Of a stretch of DNA of 64,000 nucleotides, positions 57,856 to 64,000 are shown piece after piece. The position numbers were made by a program, and so were the translations under genes. The notes beneath the pieces were generated by a model, which saw only the letters and a list, made by a program, of their open reading frames with translations, had not been told where the DNA came from and made no database searches. The DNA is from Enterobacteriaceae endosymbiont of Donacia cinerea (GTDB lineage: Bacteria; Pseudomonadota; Gammaproteobacteria; Enterobacterales; Enterobacteriaceae): NCBI RefSeq assembly GCF_012569925.1, contig NZ_CP046204.1:398897-462896 (forward strand), given 5' to 3'. How positions within the stretch are numbered: position 1 is the stretch's first letter; each line of letters starts with the position of its first letter.

Positions 57856-59139
57856 ATGTTAGATATAAATTTATTACGTAATAATATTAATTATGTGTAT
57901 AAAATTTTAAAAAAAAGAAATTTTTATTTAGATATTAATTTAATAAATAAATTAGAACAAAAAAGAAAAATTTTACAAATTAAGATAGAACAATTACAAA
58001 TTAAAAAAAATCAGATAACGAAAAATTTATTTAGAAAAAATATTCATAATATATCTAAACTTAAAATGATAGTAATTAATATTAATAATCAAATTTTAAA
58101 TAATAAAACTATATTAAATGATATTAAAAAAAACATAAATAAAATTTATGACATAATACCTAATTTACCATTAAATGATGTACCGATAGGAAATAATTCA
58201 AAAGAAAATAAAGAAATAAAAAAATGGGGTAAAATAATAAAATATAATTTTCCTATACGTGATCATATTGAATTAGGTCTTTTAAATAAAGGTATCGATT
58301 TAGAAGCAGGAGTTAATTTAAGTGGATCAAAATTTTTTGTATTGAAAGGATCAATAGCATATTTACATAGAATCCTTATTCAATTTATGTTAGATATTCA
58401 TATTAATAATCATAATTATAAAGAAATTTATGTTCCTTATATAGTAAAAAAAAAAGCTTTATATGGTACTGGACAATTACCTAAATTTAGTGAAGATCTT
58501 TTTCATATAAAAAAATTTAAATCTTCTGATATAGAAGATTACTTTCTAATTCCTACAGCAGAAGTACCGTTAACTAATTTAGTGTATAACAAAATTATTG
58601 AAGAAAAAGAGTTACCAATTAAATTAGTTTCACATAGTCCTTGTTTTAGATCTGAAGTAGGTTCATATGGAAAATATAATAAAGGATTAATACGAACACA
58701 TCAATTTGATAAAGTAGAATTAGTACAGTTAGTTAAACCTAAATATTCTATTAAAGCTTTAGAACAAATTACTGAAAATGCAGAAAAAATATTACAATTA
58801 TTAAAATTACCATATAGAAAAATATTATTATGTACAGGTGATATGAGTTTTTCATCAAGTAAAACTTATGATCTAGAAGTATGGTTTCCTTCAAAAAATA
58901 AATATTATGAAATTTCTTCTTGTTCTAATATGTGGGATTTTCAATCAAGAAGAATAAAAGCTAGATACAGAAGAATAAAAGATAAAAAAATCTCTTTTAT
59001 ACACACTTTAAATGGTTCTGGATTAGCAATTGGTAGAACATTAGCAGCTATTATGGAAAATTATCAACTTAAAAATGGAGAAATTAAAATACCTAAAATT
59101 TTAAGACCATATATGCAGGGATTAAAGTATATAAAATAA
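57856..59139 (+). CDS. serS: Seryl-tRNA synthetase
   Basis: A 427-residue class II synthetase (E. coli 430). I chose the ATG at 57856, giving MLDINLLRNNI like E. coli MLDPNLLRNE; the ATG at 57844 would add four residues. The N-terminal coiled-coil arm that grips the long variable arm of tRNA-Ser is at about residues 25-100. Motif 2 is FRSEVGSYGKYNKGLIRTHQFDKVEL; motif 3 is NGSGLAIGRTLAAIMENYQ. It charges tRNA-Ser and tRNA-Sec. It is convergent with argR, 37 bp away. Confidence 0.97.
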   Translation: MLDINLLRNNINYVYKILKKRNFYLDINLINKLEQKRKILQIKIEQLQIKKNQITKNLFRKNIHNISKLKMIVININNQILNNKTILNDIKKNINKIYDIIPNLPLNDVPIGNNSKENKEIKKWGKIIKYNFPIRDHIELGLLNKGIDLEAGVNLSGSKFFVLKGSIAYLHRILIQFMLDIHINNHNYKEIYVPYIVKKKALYGTGQLPKFSEDLFHIKKFKSSDIEDYFLIPTAEVPLTNLVYNKIIEEKELPIKLVSHSPCFRSEVGSYGKYNKGLIRTHQFDKVELVQLVKPKYSIKALEQITENAEKILQLLKLPYRKILLCTGDMSFSSSKTYDLEVWFPSKNKYYEISSCSNMWDFQSRRIKARYRRIKDKKISFIHTLNGSGLAIGRTLAAIMENYQLKNGEIKIPKILRPYMQGLKYIK

Positions 59140-59176
59140 AAAAATTAAGTAAACTACATTTACATTTATATTTATT

Positions 59177-59656
59177 TTATAATGTTTGTTCAAATAAATT
59201 TTGTATAGAATTATATAATTGAATAGTTTTAAATAAACGAGTAGGCACTACAAAAATAGTATCATCTCCTGCAATTGTACCTAATATACCTTCTGCTTTT
59301 CCTAAAGAGTCTAATAATCTAGCTATTAATTGAGCAGCTCCTGGACTCGTATGAATTATAATTAAAATATCGTTATAATCAATATCTAATACTAAATTTT
59401 TTAATGGACTAGTAGTGTGTGGCACACCTAATTCTAAAGGAAAACAGTATACCATCTCCATTTTTGTATTTCTAATTCTTACGGCTCCAAATTTTGTTAA
59501 CATTCTAGAAACTTTAGATTGATTAATATTATGGAATCCGGCTGCTTGTAAAGCATATACAATTTCAGTTTGTGTTCCAAATTTTTCTTGTTTTATTAAA
59601 TTTTTAAATACTTTAATTAAATTAGCTTCTTTTTTTTTTATAGAAATTATATTCAT
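59177..59656 (-). CDS. argR: Arginine repressor ArgR
   Basis: A 159-residue ArgR (E. coli 156). In E. coli the arginine-bound hexamer represses arginine genes and acts as accessory factor for Xer recombination at cer. The winged-helix DNA-binding domain ([20 protein letters not shown]) and the oligomer and arginine-binding domain ([25 protein letters not shown]) are intact. It is one of the least diverged proteins in the window. It lies between serS and rplM; argR and rplM are close in E. coli as well. GGTGGCTTTATG provides a ribosome site. No clear ARG-box pair is visible upstream of itself. Confidence 0.97.
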   Translation of the reverse strand: MNIISIKKKEANLIKVFKNLIKQEKFGTQTEIVYALQAAGFHNINQSKVSRMLTKFGAVRIRNTKMEMVYCFPLELGVPHTTSPLKNLVLDIDYNDILIIIHTSPGAAQLIARLLDSLGKAEGILGTIAGDDTIFVVPTRLFKTIQLYNSIQNLFEQTL

Positions 59657-59860
59657 AAAGCCACCAAAAAAATACTACTTATCTAAAGTAAGAAATTATT
59701 TTTAGATATTACAAAATATATAATATCAAAATAAAAAAGACTAATTGCATTTATAATATAACTATACTATCATATTTTAATGAAAATTTATATTTTTTTA
59801 TTAAAAAATTAAAAAATAAATAATATAACTACATTAATTACTTATATTTTGGATATATAA

Positions 59861-60283
59861 ATGAGTATTTTATTAAAAAAAAAAGTTTATCGTCAATGGT
59901 ATCTTATAAATGCAAAAAATAAAGTTTTAGGAAGATTATCAAGTATAATAACCCATTATTTAATGGGAAAACATAAAATTTTATATTCTCCCCATATGGA
60001 TATAGGAGATTATATTATAATTATAAATGCAAATAAAATTAAAATTACAGGAAATAAAAAAAAAGATAAAATTTATTTTAGTCATAGTGGTTATTCTGGA
60101 GGATTAAAAAAAATTTCGTTTGAAAAATTAATTATAAAAAATCCTTGTAAAATACTTCAACATTCTGTTAAAGGAATGTTACCTAAAAATAAAATTAGAT
60201 TATTAATGTTAAATAGATTAAAAATTTATTCAGGAATAATACATAATCATATAGCACAAAAAAAAAATATTTTAAATATTTAA
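59861..60283 (+). CDS. rplM: 50S ribosomal protein L13
   Basis: A 140-residue L13 (E. coli 142) containing VYRQWYLINAKNKVLGRLSS, YLMGKHKILYSPHMDIGDYII, GYSGGLKKISF and AVKGMLPKN-like SVKGMLPKNKIRLLMLNRLKIY. L13 is an early 50S assembly protein. It forms the universal rplM-rpsI pair, 24 bp before rpsI, and is divergent from argR. The start with GGATATATAAATG has a short purine site. Confidence 0.97.
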   Translation: MSILLKKKVYRQWYLINAKNKVLGRLSSIITHYLMGKHKILYSPHMDIGDYIIIINANKIKITGNKKKDKIYFSHSGYSGGLKKISFEKLIIKNPCKILQHSVKGMLPKNKIRLLMLNRLKIYSGIIHNHIAQKKNILNI

Positions 60284-60307
60284 TAATATTATTAAGGATA
60301 TTAATTT

Positions 60308-60706
60308 ATGAAAAAAATAAATTATGATTATAATGCAACAGGAAGAAGAAAAAGTTCTTCTGCTAGAGTATTTATTAAAAAAGGTAATGGTAATATTTCG
60401 ATTAATAAAAAAAACATAAATGTTTTTTTCCCTAGAAAAACATATTGTATTATGATAATGAAACCTTTAAAATTAATAAAAATGGAGGATAAACTAGATT
60501 TATATATTACTGTTAAAGGAGGGGGAAATTCAGGACAAGCAGGAGCTATTCGACATGGAATTACAAGAGCTTTAGTAAAATATGATAATTTTTTTAGAAA
60601 AAATTTTAAAAAACAAGGTTTTCTAACACGTGATGACCGAAAAGTAGAACGTAAAAAAGTAGGTTTTAAAAAAGCTAGACGTAGTCCTCAATTTTCTAAA
60701 CGTTAA
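60308..60706 (+). CDS. rpsI: 30S ribosomal protein S9
   Basis: A 132-residue S9 (E. coli 130): [44 protein letters not shown] and the C-terminal tail [11 protein letters not shown] that reaches the P-site tRNA. AAGGATATTAATTTATG provides a ribosome site. It follows rplM in the standard pair. A 129-bp gene-free gap leads to murA. Confidence 0.98.
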   Translation: MKKINYDYNATGRRKSSSARVFIKKGNGNISINKKNINVFFPRKTYCIMIMKPLKLIKMEDKLDLYITVKGGGNSGQAGAIRHGITRALVKYDNFFRKNFKKQGFLTRDDRKVERKKVGFKKARRSPQFSKR

Positions 60707-60835
60707 AATTAAATTTTATTTAATTATTATATAAAATAATATTTTATTAAAATTTAATTTATTTTAATATTTTTGTTTATTAAAAAATGATTTTTATTTT
60801 TTGTTTTATAATTTTATTAATATTTTCAGAGAAAA

Positions 60836-62098
60836 ATGGATAAATTTATAATAAAAGGTCCAGTAAAATTAAAAGGAGAAGTTAATATTTCTGGATCTAA
60901 AAACGCTGCTTTACCTATTTTATTTTCTTCCCTTTTAATAAAAGAAATAATAGAGATTAAAAATATTCCTAGATTAAAAGATATAGATGTAGTAATAAAA
61001 TTATTTTTAAATTTAGGAGTAAAAATTAAGAATGGTAAATCACTAATAATTAATACAAGGAATTTATATACTAATTTTAATTTTCCTGAAAATTTAATAA
61101 AATCTATTAGAGCTTCTATCTGGTTAATTAGTCCTTTACTAGTACGTTTTAAAAAAATAAATATATCTTTACCAGGAGGTTGTTCTATTGGTATGAGACC
61201 TATTGATTTACATATCAAATACTTAAAAAAATTAGGTGCTAATATTTATATTAAAAATAATCGTATTATTGCATCTATAAATAAAAATTTTATAGGTTCT
61301 CATATAATAATGAAAAAAAATAGTGTAGGAGCTACAATTAGTATTATTTTAGCTGCAATTTATGCTCAAAATATAACTATTATTGATAATGCAGCTAAAG
61401 AACCAGAAATAAAAGATTTAATTCATTTTTTAAAAACTATGGGTGCTAATATAAAAGGAGAGGGAACTAATCAAATAATAATTAAAGGTGTTTTAAAATT
61501 AAAAGGAGGAGTTTATACTATAATGGATGATAGAATAGAAACAGGAACTTTTTTAATAGCAGCTGCCATATCTAAAGGATATATTATATGTAAAAATACT
61601 AATCCTCAAAATTTAAAAATAGTTTTAAAAAAATTAAAATATACAGGAGCAGATATTAAAACAGGAAAAAATTGGTGTAGTATTAACATGAATAATAAAA
61701 AACCAAAAGCGGTAAATATTATAACTGGACCATATCCTAGTTTTCCTACAGATATGCAACCTCAGTTTACTTTGTTAAACTGTATTGCTTTAGGTAAAAG
61801 TATAATACAAGAAACTATTTTTGAAAATCGGTTTCTATATATACATGAATTAATTAAAATGGGAGCAAAAATTTTTATAAAAAATAATAAGGTATTTTGT
61901 CGAGGAATAAAATCATTATATAGTGCAAAAATTAAAGCAACAGATTTAAGAGCATCAATTAGTTTAGTATTAGCTGGATGTATTGCTAAAGGAAAAACAA
62001 TTGTTAATAATGTTAATTATATTGATCGTGGATATGAAAATATAGAAAATAAATTAATTTCTTTAGGTGCAAAAATTAAAAGATTAGAAAATAAATAA
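60836..62098 (+). CDS. murA: UDP-N-acetylglucosamine 1-carboxyvinyltransferase MurA
   Basis: A 420-residue MurA (E. coli 419), the first committed step of peptidoglycan synthesis and target of fosfomycin. NISGSKNAALPILFSSLL contains the Lys22 region; the catalytic cysteine is in LPGGCSIGMRPIDLHI (Cys115 equivalent, so the fosfomycin-sensitive form); SVGATISIILAAI, DRIETGTFLIAAAIS, PSFPTDMQPQF and the C-terminal DLRASISLVLAGCIAKG and IDRGYENIENKL are conserved. Retention suggests a cell wall is still made. Order murA, rplU, rpmA, obgE matches E. coli with genes removed. Confidence 0.98.
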   Translation: MDKFIIKGPVKLKGEVNISGSKNAALPILFSSLLIKEIIEIKNIPRLKDIDVVIKLFLNLGVKIKNGKSLIINTRNLYTNFNFPENLIKSIRASIWLISPLLVRFKKINISLPGGCSIGMRPIDLHIKYLKKLGANIYIKNNRIIASINKNFIGSHIIMKKNSVGATISIILAAIYAQNITIIDNAAKEPEIKDLIHFLKTMGANIKGEGTNQIIIKGVLKLKGGVYTIMDDRIETGTFLIAAAISKGYIICKNTNPQNLKIVLKKLKYTGADIKTGKNWCSINMNNKKPKAVNIITGPYPSFPTDMQPQFTLLNCIALGKSIIQETIFENRFLYIHELIKMGAKIFIKNNKVFCRGIKSLYSAKIKATDLRASISLVLAGCIAKGKTIVNNVNYIDRGYENIENKLISLGAKIKRLENK

Positions 62099-62204
62099 TT
62101 AATAATATTAAAATATGTAATAATTAAATTATTTAATAAATTTATAGAATATTTTATATTATTAGTTATTTATTTTTTAAAGTATATTATAAGGATAATA
62201 ATAA

Positions 62205-62522
62205 ATGTATGCTATTTTTGACAGTTGTGGTAAACAATATAAAGTGATCCAAGGACAGACTATTAAATTAGAAAAAATTACGGGAAAAATTGGAGATAAA
62301 ATTGAATTTAAAAATATTTTAATAATATATGAAAAAAATAAACTAAATATAGGAAATCCTATTATCCCAGGAGCAAAAATAATAGCACAAATTATTTTAC
62401 ATGGTAAAAATAAAAAAATTAAAATAATTAAATTTCGTAGAAGAAAACATTTTCGTAAGACACAAGGACACCGTCAGTTATTTACCAATATAAAAATTCT
62501 TAAAATTCAATATTTAGTTTAG
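62205..62522 (+). CDS. rplU: 50S ribosomal protein L21
   Basis: A 105-residue L21 (E. coli 103): [20 protein letters not shown] at the start and [26 protein letters not shown] near the end. It binds 23S rRNA next to L20. AAGGATAATAATAAATG provides a ribosome site. It is followed 11 bp later by rpmA and then obgE, the conserved operon. Confidence 0.97.
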   Translation: MYAIFDSCGKQYKVIQGQTIKLEKITGKIGDKIEFKNILIIYEKNKLNIGNPIIPGAKIIAQIILHGKNKKIKIIKFRRRKHFRKTQGHRQLFTNIKILKIQYLV

Positions 62523-62533
62523 GAGAATATTCT

Positions 62534-62791
62534 ATGGCACATAAAAAAGCTGGTGGTTCATCTAGAAATGGTAGAGATTCACATTCTAAGAGATTAGGTG
62601 TTAAATGTTTTGGAGGGGAAAAAGTAAAACCCGGATTTATTCTTATAAGACAAAGAGGTAATAAATTTCATGCTGGAAATAATGTAGGATGTGGTAAAGA
62701 TCACACTTTATTTTCAAAAATAAATGGAGTTGTAAAATTTACTATTAGAGGAATCAGAAAAAAAAAATATATCAATGTTATTAATACATAA
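62534..62791 (+). CDS. rpmA: 50S ribosomal protein L27
   Basis: An 85-residue L27, the E. coli length. The start [20 protein letters not shown] is the N-terminal tail that reaches the peptidyl-transferase centre; [26 protein letters not shown] follows. AGGAG lies before the ATG. It is translated with rplU and is 77 bp before obgE. Confidence 0.98.
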   Translation: MAHKKAGGSSRNGRDSHSKRLGVKCFGGEKVKPGFILIRQRGNKFHAGNNVGCGKDHTLFSKINGVVKFTIRGIRKKKYINVINT

Positions 62792-62868
62792 TTTTTTATT
62801 TATTTTAATTAAATATTAAATAATGTTTTAATTTGTAAAACATATATTTTTTATAAAATGGAGTTATA

Positions 62869-63891
62869 ATGAAATTTTTTGATGAAGCAATTATACATAT
62901 AAAAGCAGGTAATGGAGGAGATGGATGTATTAGTTTTCATCGTGCAAAATTTATTCCGAAAGGAGGTCCTGATGGAGGTAATGGAGGTAAGGGAGGAAAT
63001 ATATATTTTATATCTAATAATAATATTAATAATTTAAATAATTTCTATCGTAAAAAAAATTATATATCTGAAAATGGATTAAAAGGACAAAATTATCAAC
63101 GTACAGGAAAAAATGGTAAAAATTTAATTATTTATGTCCCAATAGGTACAAGTATTATTGATACAAAAAAAAAACTTATTCTTATATCTCTAAAAAGAGA
63201 TAAACAAAAATTTTTAGTTGCAAGAGGAGGAAAAGGAGGGTTAGGTAATATTAATTTTAAATCTTCTATTAATAGAACTCCATATAAAAGTACTAAAGGT
63301 TGTTTAGGACAAAAAAAAAAAATAAAATTAGATTTTATTTTAAAAGCAGATATAAGTGTATTAGGTTTACCTAATGTTGGGAAATCAACATTTATAAGAA
63401 AAATATCTTCTGCTAATACTAAAATAGGTGATTATTTTTTTACAACTACAAAACCTATTTTAGGAATTATTAAAAATAAATTAAATAGTTCTCCTATTTC
63501 AATATTAGATGTCCCTAGCATTATAAAAAAATCTTCAATTGGAAAAGGATTAGGATTAAATTTTATTAAACATTTTAAATATTGTAATTTATTACTACAT
63601 TTTATAGATATATCAATTATTAAGAATAATATTGGCATATCTAATGCTATAGATATAATTAATTCTGAAATTAAAAAATATAATAAAAAAATTCTTTTAA
63701 AAGAGCAATGGCTTATTTTAAATAAAATTGATTTGATAAATAATCAAAATAATTTTATTTTACATATTAATAAAATTTTAAAAAAATATAAATTTATAAA
63801 AAAATTTTATTTTATTTCATCAAAAAAAAATATCGGAATAGAAATATTATGTATGGATATTTTAAAATATTTATTAAATAAAAATTTATAA
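62869..63891 (+). CDS. obgE: Obg family GTPase ObgE (CgtA)
   Basis: A 340-residue Obg GTPase (E. coli 390) involved in 50S assembly and stress signalling. The glycine-rich N-terminal Obg fold is present (IIHIKAGNGGDGCISFHRAKFIPKGGPDGGNGGKGG). The G domain has GLPNVGKSTFI, DVPS in place of the usual DTPG at G3, and NKID. About 50 residues are absent relative to E. coli, mainly the acidic C-terminal tail, which is not conserved in the family. GGAG precedes the ATG. It ends the rplU-rpmA-obgE operon. Confidence 0.96.
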   Translation: MKFFDEAIIHIKAGNGGDGCISFHRAKFIPKGGPDGGNGGKGGNIYFISNNNINNLNNFYRKKNYISENGLKGQNYQRTGKNGKNLIIYVPIGTSIIDTKKKLILISLKRDKQKFLVARGGKGGLGNINFKSSINRTPYKSTKGCLGQKKKIKLDFILKADISVLGLPNVGKSTFIRKISSANTKIGDYFFTTTKPILGIIKNKLNSSPISILDVPSIIKKSSIGKGLGLNFIKHFKYCNLLLHFIDISIIKNNIGISNAIDIINSEIKKYNKKILLKEQWLILNKIDLINNQNNFILHINKILKKYKFIKKFYFISSKKNIGIEILCMDILKYLLNKNL

Positions 63892-63945
63892 TATAAATCG
63901 ATTTTGTTAGATTCACTATTTAAATTATTTATATTATTTATTTAT

Positions 63946-63963
63946 ATTCTTTTATAAAAGAAT
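63946..63963. terminator. Palindrome after obgE
   Basis: A perfect 18-bp palindrome ATTCTTTTATAAAAGAAT about 55 bp after the obgE stop. Just beyond it AAATTAAA / TTTAATTT can also pair. No T run follows the first palindrome, so a terminator role is uncertain. Confidence 0.35.
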
Positions 63964-64000
63964 TATATTAAATTAAATTTTATTTAATTTGGATCTTAAA

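Noticed and set aside
60826-61218. 130-codon minus-strand open frame
   Set aside because: Antisense to murA; no independent support.
1-64000. Defence island, prophage, CRISPR array, insertion sequence or biosynthetic cluster
   Set aside because: All sizeable open frames are accounted for by core Enterobacterales genes; I saw no array of repeats, transposase, integrase or unknown multi-gene cassette.
1-64000. tRNA and rRNA genes
   Set aside because: I looked for T-arm GGTTCRANYCC-like sequence in the gaps; the only hit is the tmRNA 3' end.

Overview
The window is a stretch of chromosome from a strongly reduced, very AT-rich gammaproteobacterium. The proteins match Enterobacterales orthologues and local gene order repeatedly follows E. 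coli K-12 with genes deleted between neighbours. Lysine-rich and asparagine-rich proteins, near absence of regulators, no transposons, prophage, CRISPR or tRNA genes, and almost only core genes point to an obligate, probably insect-associated, endosymbiont. The dnaA position between rpmH and dnaN is empty, as known for Wigglesworthia and Blochmannia and unlike Buchnera. I cannot name the species from sequence alone.

Layout. 1-4.9 kb: engB (cut by the window edge), typA, the trans-translation pair ssrA and smpB, grpE, and ribosomal proteins L28, L33 and L31. 4.9-13 kb: a decayed priA, mnmG, then nrdAB after a 477-bp empty stretch. 13-18.7 kb: an arginine/ornithine antiporter (arcD/ydgI), ybgI, and the ffh-rpsP-rimM-trmD-rplS cluster. 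18.7-30.3 kb: the recD-recB-recC-lgt / mutH / lysA block, in E. coli order but with the intervening genes gone. 30.5-33.2 kb: ptsH-ptsI-crr. 33.7-39.5 kb: yebC, aspS, argS, mnmA. 39.5-42.3 kb: potABC without potD. 42.3-50.5 kb: mutM, mnmE, yidC, rnpA, rpmH, then dnaN and gyrB without dnaA or recF. 50.5-64 kb: rpoZ, ppa, eno, cydDC, infA, trxB, serS, argR, rplM-rpsI, murA, rplU-rpmA-obgE.

Together the genes cover translation and ribosome rescue, tRNA modification (mnmA, mnmE, mnmG, trmD), DNA repair (recBCD, mutH, mutM), dNTP synthesis, the general PTS proteins and EIIA-Glc, glycolysis (eno), cytochrome bd assembly (cydDC), peptidoglycan and lipoprotein synthesis (murA, lgt), and the last step of lysine synthesis (lysA). 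The last is the clearest candidate nutritional function for a host.

I found no new multi-gene system such as a defence island, biosynthetic cluster or mobile element. The points most worth a second look are: smpB, whose only nearby ATG is one base out of frame across an A10 run; PriA, which keeps all eight zinc cysteines but has lost its helicase motifs; a highly conserved ArgR kept together with an arginine antiporter; a polyamine importer with no binding-protein gene beside it; and three intergenic stretches of 397 to 538 bp with palindromes or promoter-like and terminator-like signals.
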